Assembly (NCBI RefSeq): GCF_001598295.1
Contig: NZ_BCYR01000001.1
Coordinates: 1 to 64,000, forward strand
Length of the DNA stretch: 64,000 bases
Source: Klebsiella ornithinolytica NBRC 105727 = ATCC 31898
GTDB lineage: Bacteria > Pseudomonadota > Gammaproteobacteria > Enterobacterales > Enterobacteriaceae
Reading direction: 5' to 3'
Under the pieces are notes generated by a model. It saw only the letters and a list, made by a program, of their open reading frames with translations, had not been told where the DNA came from and did not search any database. Below, piece after piece: positions 20,101 through 27,871 of the stretch. The translations under genes were made by a program, and so were the position numbers. The stretch's first letter is position 1; every line of letters starts with the position of its first letter.

Positions 20101-21199
20101 GCGCGGCATTTGCGCAGTCGCCCAGCAGCAAAACAGCCTGAAGTTTGCCGTCGCGGACCAGCAGACGGCGGTAGTGGCGGGCCAGCGGGTCCCAGCTGGT
20201 CCAGATCTCATCGTGGTCGCTGGCCTGCGGATCGCCGGCGCTGAACAGCGCGATGCCGGTGACTTTCAGGCGGGTACCGCTATCCTGCCAGTGAAAATCC
20301 GCCTCCGGCGTGCCGCATAGCCGCCCGGCCAGCACCTCAGCCTGGCGCAGACAGGGCGCCACCAGTCCCCAGGTCTGGCCGTCAATTTCGCAACATTCGC
20401 CAAGAGCGCTAACCCCCGGCAGCGCGGTCGCCAGCTGACGGTCCACGATAATGCCGCGCCGACAGGCCAGGCCGCTTCGCTGCGCCAGCTGAATGTTGGG
20501 GCGCACGCCGGTCGCCAGCACTACGCGACTGGCGGCAAACGCCCGGCCATCCTCCAGCACAACCTCATGCTCGCGAATCGCGGCAATCCCGCAGCCGGTG
20601 ACGCACTGGATCCCTCGCTCCTCCAGCTGTTGCTGTAGCTGCTGACCGGCAAAGGCATCGGTTTGCTGTTCCATCAGCCGGTCGCCGCGATGCAGCAAAG
20701 TGACATTGTCACCATGACGTCGTAACGCAGCCGCAGCCTCGACGCCGAGCACCCCACCGCCGATCACGACCGCCGGGCCGCCGGTTGCCAGAATGGCGGC
20801 CACATCGGCAAAGGTGCGAAATGCGTAGACGTGCGGCAGCGCCACACCGGGCAGCGGCGGGATGAAAGCCTGTGAACCGGTGGCGAAAATCAGCTCATCC
20901 CAGGAGAGCTCGCCGCGGGTGGTGCGTAGCGTTCGCGTCGTCATCTCCACCGCCAGCACCGATTCATCGCTGCGTACCGTCACGCCATGCTGGTGATACC
21001 ACTCCTCTGGCAGCAGCCGCGTTTGCGCCAGCGTTTTTTCCCCACCCAGTACCGGTGACAGCTGGATACGGTTATAGGCCTGCCAGGGTTCATCCCCGAT
21101 AATCACTATCTGAAATTTGTCGCCCCCCCGCGCCACCAGCGTCTCCGCCAGCCGGGTGGCCGCCATACCATTGCCGATAATCACCAGTCGCCGCTTCAT
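17138..21199 (-). CDS. nasB: NasC-NasB: continuous nitrate-reductase electron-transfer and nitrite-reductase reading frame
   Basis: One 1353-codon frame covers two proteins that are separate nas genes in K. oxytoca. Residues 1-396 are NasC, an FAD/NADH oxidoreductase (VIIGNGMAATRLAE, VVIGGGVLGVEAAAAL) that feeds NasA. Residues 397-1353 are NasB, the NAD(P)H nitrite reductase (nitrite to ammonium): an FAD/NADH module, a BFD-like [2Fe-2S] region (CSCHNVTKGDIC, CGGC), siroheme/[4Fe-4S] ligands in SCVGSTWCRYG and SGCTREC, and a NirD/Rieske-like C-terminus. NasB could still start on its own at the ATG at 20011, preceded by AGGTGA. An out-of-frame TGA at 20019-20021 would end nasC if one base were gained or lost upstream, so fusion, recent frameshift and sequencing error all remain possible. 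Confidence 0.9.
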   Translation of the reverse strand: MKRRLVIIGNGMAATRLAETLVARGGDKFQIVIIGDEPWQAYNRIQLSPVLGGEKTLAQTRLLPEEWYHQHGVTVRSDESVLAVEMTTRTLRTTRGELSWDELIFATGSQAFIPPLPGVALPHVYAFRTFADVAAILATGGPAVVIGGGVLGVEAAAALRRHGDNVTLLHRGDRLMEQQTDAFAGQQLQQQLEERGIQCVTGCGIAAIREHEVVLEDGRAFAASRVVLATGVRPNIQLAQRSGLACRRGIIVDRQLATALPGVSALGECCEIDGQTWGLVAPCLRQAEVLAGRLCGTPEADFHWQDSGTRLKVTGIALFSAGDPQASDHDEIWTSWDPLARHYRRLLVRDGKLQAVLLLGDCANAAPLTALLATPAQPDWLFDPSSTQPRAAGEFSMTKPVLVLVGHGMVGHHFLEQCVSRNLHQQFRIVVFGEERYAAYDRVHLSEYFAGRSAESLSLVDGDFFARHGIELRLSETITAIDREARVVRDTCGHETHWDKLVLATGSYPFVPPVPGHDLEGCFVYRTLDDLDRIAACASSAKRGVVIGGGLLGLEAANALRQLGLETHVVEFAPNLMAVQLDSPGAAMLREKINDIGVGVHTSKTTQSIARGDNGLVLNFADGGSLATDMVVFSAGIRPQDTLARGSGLMVGERGGIVIDNQCRTSDPQVVAIGECALWQDKIYGLVAPGYQMARTAAAMLAGEEASFSGADMSTKLKLLGIDVASFGDAQGRTPGSQSYQWTDGPGQIYKKIVVCQQNKTLLGGVLVGDASDYATLLQMMLNAMALPARPESLILPVQEGSAPKALGVAALPDSAQICSCHNVTKGDICRAVSAGASDIPAIKSCTRAATGCGGCSALVKQVMEYQLSAQGVEVKKDICEHFPWSRQEIYHLVRVNHIHTFDQLISRYGQGHGCEICKPLVASVLASCWNEYLLKPAHLPLQDTNDRYFANIQKDGTYSVVPRMAAGEVTPDGLIAIGQIAKRYQLYSKITGGQRIDLFGARLEELPAIWRELAEAGFETGHAYGKSLRTVKSCVGSTWCRYGVQDSTALAVTLEHRYKGLRAPHKIKMAVSGCTRECAEAQGKDIGVIATEKGWNLYVCGNGGMKPRHGDLFASDLDDATLIRTVDRLLMFYIRTADRLQRTSTWMDNLEGGIDYLREVILEDSLGIGEELEQEMARVVASYQCEWQTTLNDPQRLALFRSYVNSDRPDEAVQRQMLRGQPQPVIAPVRREGEVSTRPWQAICELAAIPAQAGIGARLGERQIALFRFGEQVYALDNLEPGSDANVLSRGMLGDAGGEPMVISPLYKHRIRLRDGRPCDGGEPMVRAWPVKIENGTVWVGNQLLLARAEAS

Positions 21200-21208
21200 C
21201 GCCGCCCC

Positions 21209-21997
21209 TTACGCCGCCTTCGGCTGTTTTTCGTAGAGGAAATGGAGAATCTGCTGACGCAGGTGGTGATAACGGCTGTCATCCGCCAGCTGAACACGAT
21301 TACGCGGCCGGGGCAGGTCGATAGCGAGAATCTCGCCCACCGTCGCCGCCGGGCCGTTGGTCATCATCATGACGCGGTCAGAGAGCAGCACCGCCTCATC
21401 AACATCATGGGTAATCATCACGATGGTGGTGTTCAGCGCCTGCTGAATCTGCATCACCGCATCCTGCAAATGGGCGCGGGTCAAGGCATCGAGCGCGCCA
21501 AACGGTTCATCCAGCAGCAGCACCTTCGGCTTCATCGCCAGCGCTCTGGCAATCCCTACCCGCTGCTTCATGCCGCCGGAGATCTCCCCCGGACGCTTGT
21601 GCAGCGCATGACCCATTTGCACCCGCTCAAGGTTGTGTTCGATCCACGCCTTGCGCTCGGCTTTGCTCATGGTGCGGCGAAAAACCTGGTCGACCGCCAG
21701 CGCCACGTTGTCAAAGCAGGTCAGCCACGGCAGCAGGGAGTGGTTCTGGAAGACTACCGCGCGCTCGGGACCCGGCCCGGCGATTTCGCGGTTATCACAC
21801 AGCAGTCCGCCTTCCGTGGGTAAGGTAATGCCGGCAATCAGGTTCAGCAGCGTGGATTTACCGCATCCTGAGTGGCCAATCAGGCTCACGGTCTCCCCTT
21901 CATAAATGTCGAAAGAGACGTTTTGCAGGGCCAGAAATTCGCCGCTGGCGGTATGGAAGCGCTGGCTGACGGCCTGCACCTGAATTAATGGTTTCAT
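21209..21997 (-). CDS. nasD: Nitrate ABC transporter, ATP-binding protein
   Basis: The 262-residue ATPase of the NasFED nitrate/nitrite importer. Walker A is GHSGCGKSTLLNL, the signature ISGGMKQRVGIARAL, Walker B VLLLDEPFGALD, and the switch histidine lies in MITHDVDEAVLLSD. It belongs to the NrtD/SsuB/TauB group. It lies between nasE and nasC with 10-bp gaps. Confidence 0.95.
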   Translation of the reverse strand: MKPLIQVQAVSQRFHTASGEFLALQNVSFDIYEGETVSLIGHSGCGKSTLLNLIAGITLPTEGGLLCDNREIAGPGPERAVVFQNHSLLPWLTCFDNVALAVDQVFRRTMSKAERKAWIEHNLERVQMGHALHKRPGEISGGMKQRVGIARALAMKPKVLLLDEPFGALDALTRAHLQDAVMQIQQALNTTIVMITHDVDEAVLLSDRVMMMTNGPAATVGEILAIDLPRPRNRVQLADDSRYHHLRQQILHFLYEKQPKAA

Positions 21998-22007
21998 AGC
22001 GATTCTC

Positions 22008-22892
22008 CTATTTTTCTTGCCAGCTGAAGCGACGAGCGATCAACATCAGCCCCTGCTCCAGCAGCAGGCCGACGACGCCGATAATGACGATGGCGATGAT
22101 GATGTTTTCCACGTTGAGATTGTTCCATTCATTCCAGATCCAGAAGCCGATCCCCAGGCCGCCGGTCAGCATTTCAGCAGCGACGATCACCAGCCAGGCA
22201 ATGCCAATAGAGAGACGCACGCCGGTCAGCACCGCGGGCAGCACGGCCGGGAAGAGAATGCGCCGCATCACCGTCCACTCCGACAGCTGTAAAACGCGAG
22301 CCACGTTGAGATAATCCTGCGGAATGCGGCGTACCCCTTCGGCAGTGTTAATCACCATTGGCCAGATAGAGCAGATAAAAATGGTCCAGCTCGACGCCGG
22401 CTCCGCCTTCTGGAACAGCAGCAGGCCAATAGGCAGCCACGCCAGCGGACTGACCGGGCGCAGCAGCGCAATCAGCGGATTAAACATGCGGGCAAAGAAC
22501 AGCGAGCGGCCAATCAAAAAGCCCAGCGGGATCCCCACCAGCGCCGCCAGCCCAAAGCCCACCGCCACCCGCTGCAGTGACGCCAACACGTTCCAGCCGA
22601 TGCCCATGTCGTTCGGCCCGTCCTGATAGAAAGGATCGGCAAACAGGGTCAGCGCGGAATCGAGCGTACTCAGCGGCGTCGGAAAGCCCTTGCCGTTGAT
22701 CGCCGCCAGCTGCCAGCAGAGCAACAGCAGCCCCAGCCCGAGCAGGGGTGGCAGGAGCCGCTGTACGGTTTCACGTAGCCAGCGCCTGAGGGGCGGCGTC
22801 GGACGTCGGACCTGTACCGGTGGCAGGACAATCACTTCGCCCGGCGTTTTTTCTGTGGCAATAACAGGTTGCGTACTGTGCGCGTGTTTCAT
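22008..22892 (-). CDS. nasE: Nitrate ABC transporter, permease
   Basis: A 294-residue inner-membrane permease with about six membrane helices after a cytoplasmic N-terminal stretch of about 45 residues, and the ABC-permease EAA-type segment around NTAEGVRRIPQDYLNVARVL. It pairs with NasD and the periplasmic NasF to import nitrate and nitrite. nasF ends one base before its ATG. Confidence 0.95.
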   Translation of the reverse strand: MKHAHSTQPVIATEKTPGEVIVLPPVQVRRPTPPLRRWLRETVQRLLPPLLGLGLLLLCWQLAAINGKGFPTPLSTLDSALTLFADPFYQDGPNDMGIGWNVLASLQRVAVGFGLAALVGIPLGFLIGRSLFFARMFNPLIALLRPVSPLAWLPIGLLLFQKAEPASSWTIFICSIWPMVINTAEGVRRIPQDYLNVARVLQLSEWTVMRRILFPAVLPAVLTGVRLSIGIAWLVIVAAEMLTGGLGIGFWIWNEWNNLNVENIIIAIVIIGVVGLLLEQGLMLIARRFSWQEK

Positions 22893-22893
22893 T

Positions 22894-24150
22894 TCATGCC
22901 CCCTTACGTTGAATCGCGAAGCCGCGGGCGTAACCTTCCGGATCGGCCCCCGTCCAGACCGTACCGTCTATTAATGTGCTGCTGCGCATGAGCGCAGCCG
23001 GCGTAGAGATGCCGCCCACCGCCTGCGCCGCCTCTTTCCAGACGTCAATGCGGTTGATGCGCCCGGCCACCGCCTGATAATCCGGGGCTGTTTTTAGTAA
23101 TCCCCAGCGGCGGAACTGGGTTAAAAACCACATTCCGTCCGACAGCCAGGGAAAACTCACCTCTCCCTGGTCGTAAAAGCGAATCGGGTGTGCGTCCTGC
23201 CAGCGCTGTCCCAGCCCGTTGTCGTACTCCCCGAGCATCCGTCCGGTGAGATACTGCTCTTTGGTATTCAGCCAGGCGCGTTTTGCCAGAATGCGCGCCG
23301 TCTCTCGTTTGTTCTCTTCCGAGGCGTCAATCCAGCGCGCCGCATCCAGCACCGCCGCGACCAGCGCGCGGGCGGTGTTCGGATTGCGTTCGACCCATTC
23401 GCTGCGGGTGCCGAGAATTTTTTCCGGGTGTTCCGGCCAGATGGCCTGCGAAGTGGCTGCGGTAAAACCGATACGGTCGTTGATCGCCCGCGCGTTCCAC
23501 GGTTCGCCGACGCAAAAACCAACCATGTTGCCGATACGCATGTTCATCACCATTTGCGGCGGCGGCACCACCACGGTGCGTACGTCCGTAAACGGGTCGA
23601 TACCACCGCTGGCCAGCCAGTAATAGAGCCACATCGCGTGCGTCCCGGTGGGAAAGGTGTGGGCAAAGGTGTAGCTGCCCGGCGCGCGCTGGCCGATCAG
23701 CCGTTTCAACCCCCCGAGGTCGGTCACCCCTTTCTCCCGCAGGTCGCTGGAGAGCGTAATCGCCTGGCCATTGCGGTTGAGGGTCATCAGGTTTGCCATT
23801 GCGTGCGGCTTGCCGGCGATCCCCAGTTCGAGGCCATACAGCAGGCCGTAGAGAATGTGTGCCGCATCGAGTTCACCGGCGATCAGTTTGTCGCGCACCG
23901 CCGCCCAGCTGGCTTCTTTGGTCGGTACCAGGGTAATGCCATATTTTTTATCGAACCCTTTCAACGACGCGATCGCGATCGGCGCGCAGTCCGTCAGCGG
24001 AATAAATCCGACTCGTACGGTAGATTGCTCCGGCTTATCGGATCCTGCCGCCCATGCGCTCTGCATCACGCCGGGCAACAACATCGCCCCGCCCAGCGCG
24101 GCGCCTGCCTGTAAAAAATGCCGTCGTGAAATCGAAAATTTATCGCCCAT
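22894..24150 (-). CDS. nasF: Nitrate-binding periplasmic protein
   Basis: A 418-residue NrtA/NasF-type binding protein that captures nitrate for NasED. The start at 24150 gives a Tat signal (SRRHFLQAG followed by a hydrophobic stretch and an AWA cleavage region) and has GGAG six bases upstream. The longer open frame to the left runs through the leader terminator and is not coding. Family features include PLTDCAPIAIA and the GFCVGEPWNARAI segment. First gene of the operon, behind a leader with an attenuator hairpin. Confidence 0.95.
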   Translation of the reverse strand: MGDKFSISRRHFLQAGAALGGAMLLPGVMQSAWAAGSDKPEQSTVRVGFIPLTDCAPIAIASLKGFDKKYGITLVPTKEASWAAVRDKLIAGELDAAHILYGLLYGLELGIAGKPHAMANLMTLNRNGQAITLSSDLREKGVTDLGGLKRLIGQRAPGSYTFAHTFPTGTHAMWLYYWLASGGIDPFTDVRTVVVPPPQMVMNMRIGNMVGFCVGEPWNARAINDRIGFTAATSQAIWPEHPEKILGTRSEWVERNPNTARALVAAVLDAARWIDASEENKRETARILAKRAWLNTKEQYLTGRMLGEYDNGLGQRWQDAHPIRFYDQGEVSFPWLSDGMWFLTQFRRWGLLKTAPDYQAVAGRINRIDVWKEAAQAVGGISTPAALMRSSTLIDGTVWTGADPEGYARGFAIQRKGA

Positions 24151-24168
24151 ACCCGCTCCAGAACACGC

Positions 24169-24209
24169 AAAAAAAAAGCGCCCGACAGTGCTGATGCACT
24201 GCAGGACGC
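24169..24209 (-). terminator. nasF leader attenuator (NasR-controlled terminator)
   Basis: A 14-bp imperfect stem (24178-24191 with 24196-24209, four-base loop) is followed by nine U on the minus strand (A run at 24169-24177), 19 bp before the nasF start. In K. oxytoca NasR prevents termination at such a leader hairpin when nitrate or nitrite is present. The bases at about 24214-24260 just upstream should hold the NasR-binding hairpin, but I could not assign its stem with confidence. Confidence 0.88.
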
Positions 24210-24300
24210 CTTTATCCATGGACACACAAACCGCCGTTGGCCTGTTGCCCAAAATTGTTTACTGAACGATTTAACGCATTAACCGTTGTCTGCAGGATAT

Positions 24301-24316
24301 TGCAAAACAGATGCCA
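24301..24316 (-). promoter_or_regulatory. Sigma-54 promoter of nasF
   Basis: TGGCAT-N5-TTGCA on the minus strand keeps the invariant GG and GC with exactly 10 bases between them, as sigma-54 promoters require. Transcription would start near 24290, giving a leader of about 140 bases that contains the attenuator. TGCACC (24380-24385) and GTGCAT (24414-24419) upstream may be NtrC half-sites, but this is weak. Confidence 0.8.
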
Positions 24317-24419
24317 ATGTTCACAGAGGCGGTGTCAGGCCGTTTTCCGCTGTGCGCCGGGCGGCTTCCCGCCGCTCATTGCACCGCTGACAGGCAGCCG
24401 CTGCCCAACCATCGTGCAT

Positions 24420-25607
24420 CTACTCCTTTGGGGTTATGGACCACAACGCCTTTACCGTCAGCAGCGCGCGGGCGATTTCCACCATCCTCTGATTCTTATC
24501 CATTGCCATTTTCCGCAACGCCTGCCAGGCCTGCTCTTCCTGCATTCCCTGATGAACCATCAGCACACTTTTCGCTTTTTCAATCAGCTTGCGCTCTTCG
24601 AGCGTATCTTTTAGCGAGGCCAGTTGCCCGGAGAGCTGCTGGAGCTCAAAGGCCTGCTGGCGAACCAGCGGCAGCAGCTGTTTATCGAGACGGCGCGCGA
24701 TGCCGTCATCACCCTCTTCCTCCGGCCAGCTGGCGGGCGGCGCTTCGCCGCTGAGCAGGTTATCGGCGACGCTCAGCAGGTCGTCAATCAGCCGCTCTTC
24801 CAGACCTCGCATCTGCTCCAGACGCTGTGTCTGGGCGCAAAACCAACGCAGCGCCGTCTCCCCCTCATCTGCCGGGGGCTGTCGGGTACAGGCGATCCGC
24901 CGCAGCTGCTCAATTTCCAGACTGGCCTGGCACTGGGTCATAAACAGCGCAGTCTGCGGCGCCTCCGCCAGCGCCTGGAAGCTGTCAAAACAGGGCTGCT
25001 GACCATCGATTCTGTCCACCAGCAGCTGGCGGAGCTCATCGCTAAACTGGCCGCGGGCAAAGCCGGATGCCCCCAGCGCGCGCTCCTGCCCCACCAGCTC
25101 TTTCCCCTGCATAAAGCTGTAGAGCGCCACCATGCGCCCGGCAATTTGCGGGTCGTCAATGCTGTCGTTGAGCTGCGGGACAATATTTAATAAGTGGCGG
25201 ATAATGCGACTAAACTGGTTTGTCGCCTCTTCGGCGATGATAGCGCGGCCGCGCACGGCGTGGCGCAGCGTCAGCAACTGCTCCAGGTACCAGAGCGCGC
25301 TGGCAATCCGCCAGCATAGCGCGCCGCTGGCGCACTCCCGCACCGCTTCCAGCGCCTCGCGAAAGGCGATAAGCTGCTCATCCACCAGTGCCGAGCCCGC
25401 CCGGCACTCCGCGGCATAGAGCCGTCCAGCGGAGCAGAGCCAAAGGTTGGACGCACCGCGTTCGCACTGTAGCATGTGTACCAGCGCGCTTATCCGGCTT
25501 GCCAGCGTACCCTGCTGCGCCAGCTGGCGTAGCTGCTCTTTTTGCAGCTGCCGCGCGCGGTGAAACCACCTGTTGGCCTCAGGCGTGATGCCAGCCGTAT
25601 TATTCAT
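24420..25607 (-). CDS. nasR: Nitrate- and nitrite-responsive antiterminator NasR
   Basis: A 395-residue cytoplasmic RNA-binding regulator. The N-terminal two thirds form the all-helical NIT nitrate/nitrite-sensing domain, with conserved ERGASNLWLCS and FMQGKELVGQERALGA segments. The C-terminal ANTAR domain (about 320-390, LIEKAKSVLMVHQGMQEEQA) binds the nasF leader and lets RNA polymerase pass the attenuator. It lies directly upstream of nasF with a 269-bp gap and has its own sigma-54-type promoter. Confidence 0.95.
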   Translation of the reverse strand: MNNTAGITPEANRWFHRARQLQKEQLRQLAQQGTLASRISALVHMLQCERGASNLWLCSAGRLYAAECRAGSALVDEQLIAFREALEAVRECASGALCWRIASALWYLEQLLTLRHAVRGRAIIAEEATNQFSRIIRHLLNIVPQLNDSIDDPQIAGRMVALYSFMQGKELVGQERALGASGFARGQFSDELRQLLVDRIDGQQPCFDSFQALAEAPQTALFMTQCQASLEIEQLRRIACTRQPPADEGETALRWFCAQTQRLEQMRGLEERLIDDLLSVADNLLSGEAPPASWPEEEGDDGIARRLDKQLLPLVRQQAFELQQLSGQLASLKDTLEERKLIEKAKSVLMVHQGMQEEQAWQALRKMAMDKNQRMVEIARALLTVKALWSITPKE

Positions 25608-25644
25608 ACCCCCTCCCGGGTCAACGCTTTATACTTTAACCACA

Positions 25645-25660
25645 AGCAATAACCGTGCCT
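25645..25660 (-). promoter_or_regulatory. Sigma-54 promoter of nasR
   Basis: AGGCACG-N4-TTGCTT on the minus strand keeps GG-N10-GC and matches the sigma-54 consensus well except for the first base. It lies 38 bp upstream of the nasR ATG, in the short gap to the divergent ychN. Confidence 0.75.
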
Positions 25661-25677
25661 TATACCAAGGAGTCCTT

Positions 25678-26031
25678 ATGCAAAGTATTGTGATTATCGC
25701 CAACGGTGCTGCCTACGGTAGCGAATCGCTGTTTAATAGCCTGCGTCTGGCGATTGCCCTGCGCGAACAGCAGTCTGAACTCGATCTGAAGCTGTTTTTA
25801 ATGTCTGACGCGGTGACGGCAGGCCTGCGCGGACAAAAGCCGGCGGAAGGCTATAACATTCAGCAAATGCTGGAGATCCTCACCGCCCAGAATGTCCCGG
25901 TGAAATTGTGCAAAACCTGCACCGACGGCCGCGGGATCACCGCGCTGCCGCTGATTGACGGCGTGGAGATTGGCACTCTGGTGGAGCTGGCGCAGTGGAC
26001 GCTGGCGGCCGATAAAATCCTGACCTTCTGA
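25678..26031 (+). CDS. ychN: YchN, DsrE/DsrF-like protein
   Basis: A 117-residue cytoplasmic protein of the DsrE/YchN family, nearly identical in pattern to E. coli YchN (ANGAAYGSESLFNSLRLAIA, CKTCTDGRGI). Members are small homo-oligomers related to sulfur-relay proteins; the role of YchN is not known. The start at 25678, behind AAGGAG, gives the family length; an upstream in-frame extension is not coding. Confidence 0.95.
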   Translation: MQSIVIIANGAAYGSESLFNSLRLAIALREQQSELDLKLFLMSDAVTAGLRGQKPAEGYNIQQMLEILTAQNVPVKLCKTCTDGRGITALPLIDGVEIGTLVELAQWTLAADKILTF

Positions 26032-26271
26032 AGAAAGGGCCTCTGGCGGGATTTAATATCACCGAGGCAGCGTTTGTTAATCAAAAAACTAAGTCAGCTG
26101 AATGCTTTCAGGCACAACATCATTTTTGTTTAATCTTTATCCCTTTTTTTGATCAAAATCAGCATTCGTCTGCTCCCCATTTGGTGTTATGCCATGAGTA
26201 AAGTGTGAACAATATCACGCGCGGGATTGAGCAGGCAGGATGCTGTAGACAGACAACAACGGGGTAGATAA

Positions 26272-26514
26272 ATGGCGATGGTTAAAGCAAGTTTGATGTT
26301 GTTTGGCGGTGATACGCTGGTGGTTCGTTGTTCTGAACGCTGCCATATTCACCTGATGAGCGCGAAGGCTGCCGGCGACAGCCATGCGGATATTCTGAGC
26401 GTCCAGGATCGCGACAGCGCCTATCTGACCGTGCCGTATAACGGCACCTGGAACGTACTGATCGATAGCCACGGCCAGTCACTGGAGCACTCCATTAGCT
26501 ACGTTCCCGCCTGA
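26272..26514 (+). CDS. DUF1883-like small protein
   Basis: An 80-residue protein with the pattern of the DUF1883 family: GDTLVVRCSERCHIHLM near residue 13, then LTVPYNGTWNVLIDSHG and a closing HSISYV. The fold is expected to be a small beta sandwich; the function is unknown. It stands alone between ychN and chaC and has a GGGGTAGATAA stretch before the ATG. AT-rich sequence fills the 240 bp upstream. Confidence 0.75.
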   Translation: MAMVKASLMLFGGDTLVVRCSERCHIHLMSAKAAGDSHADILSVQDRDSAYLTVPYNGTWNVLIDSHGQSLEHSISYVPA

Positions 26515-26545
26515 TATCACCTGCCCGGGATAGCCCGGGCATTTT

Positions 26546-27226
26546 TCAGGCCAGCCCCGGCTGGCTGTTTTCTCCCAGCAGCGTCCGTACCGTCCCGACC
26601 AGATCGTCAAGACAATCATCGTGCATACCGAGTTTGCGTAGCTCCTGATCCAGAGAGAACAGGTACTGGGCATTGGTGCCGAGCGGCCCGCTGGCTTTAG
26701 CGATCAGCGGCGCAATGACCTGGGCGCGGGTATCCGGTTCGAACAGCGGATGACGAGGATCCATAATAAACACCAGCGCGTTCACCGTCCGCCCGTCATC
26801 GAGCTCCAGCTTACACCAGGTCGGCAGATAGCACCCGGTGATCATCTCCCGCTTCCACAGCAGCGTCAGCTCCTCTTCCAGCGTCTCATCAGGGAGTCGA
26901 TAGGCCACGCCGGTGGTACGCCCGCCCTCTTTCAGCGCCAGCATGCGCCCCGGCTGGCAGGCACTGCCGCGCCCGGCGGTCAGCCGCAGGCAGAAGGCGC
27001 GGTGCCAGCCCGGAAGCGTACCGGTACAGGTTTCGCGATACTCAAGAGCCGGGTTCCACATCAGCGAACCGTAGCCAAAAATCCATACTGAGCCAGCATC
27101 CGGACGACAGGCCAGCGTTGCCGCCAGGGAAGCGGCCCGTTGCTCTGCCGACCAGAGAAGCGATTCCTCAATAGCACCAAACGCCGTCTTACAATCCGCA
27201 TTGATTAAGAAATCACGAGTTAACAC
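26546..27226 (-). CDS. chaC: Glutathione-specific gamma-glutamylcyclotransferase
   Basis: ChaC cleaves reduced glutathione to 5-oxoproline and Cys-Gly. The 226-residue protein carries the family motif FGYGSLMWNP that forms the substrate-binding loop, and matches E. coli ChaC through most of its length. It is the ChaC of the chaABC locus, here on the strand opposite to chaA and 150 bp from chaB, which is on the same strand. Confidence 0.95.
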   Translation of the reverse strand: MLTRDFLINADCKTAFGAIEESLLWSAEQRAASLAATLACRPDAGSVWIFGYGSLMWNPALEYRETCTGTLPGWHRAFCLRLTAGRGSACQPGRMLALKEGGRTTGVAYRLPDETLEEELTLLWKREMITGCYLPTWCKLELDDGRTVNALVFIMDPRHPLFEPDTRAQVIAPLIAKASGPLGTNAQYLFSLDQELRKLGMHDDCLDDLVGTVRTLLGENSQPGLA

Positions 27227-27376
27227 TTTCTACTACCTCCGCCACTGCCCGCTTCCCGGCGATTATCTGATGGCATCCGTGAAATATTGCCGAATTATTA
27301 TCCAGCTTTCATCGACAATAAGCAATGAACGACACGCTGGCAAGGCGCGGAGCAGCAGATGAGGCAGCAGGAACGA

Positions 27377-27607
27377 TTATTTTTTCTTATGCCACTTATC
27401 ATCGTCTCCTTTTTGATAGTCATTCTTGACCGCCGCCCAGGCGACCTTATGCGCCGTCTCTTCACGGCTGGCGTCGTCCCGCCGGTCCGCCTGGTGCTTA
27501 TACTGCTCCCAGGCGCTATTAAACGCTTCTTTATAGATCTCCTGGGCATGCGCCGGCAACACGTGCCGGACGCTATCGGGTAGCGCTTGTTTACTGCGAT
27601 AAGGCAT
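27377..27607 (-). CDS. chaB: ChaB, putative cation transport regulator
   Basis: A 76-residue charged protein, almost the same as E. coli ChaB (LPAHAQEIYKEAFNSAW, DASREETAHKVAWAAVK). The start is the ATG at 27607 preceded by GGAGG at five bases. The molecular role is not well established; it has been proposed to regulate ChaA. Confidence 0.93.
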   Translation of the reverse strand: MPYRSKQALPDSVRHVLPAHAQEIYKEAFNSAWEQYKHQADRRDDASREETAHKVAWAAVKNDYQKGDDDKWHKKK

Positions 27608-27871
27608 ATGCACCTCCGGATGGTGGTAAAAAGATAAGTCTGGGACGCTAATTACGGGTTTTCAAGGCGGGATATAATCCAGAAGCATTTTTAGTAATTA
27701 TCTGAATAATAAATACAAAATCGCAATAATGATAAGTTATGACAATCTCAAGGCATTAGTTACCAATAGCCGTAAATTTAAGTAAAAAAACAATTCAGAT
27801 AGCAAAATGTCTGTTATTTTATCTACTTACGGTATCTATAATTATAACACCTGCATAAATGGAGATGGTTC

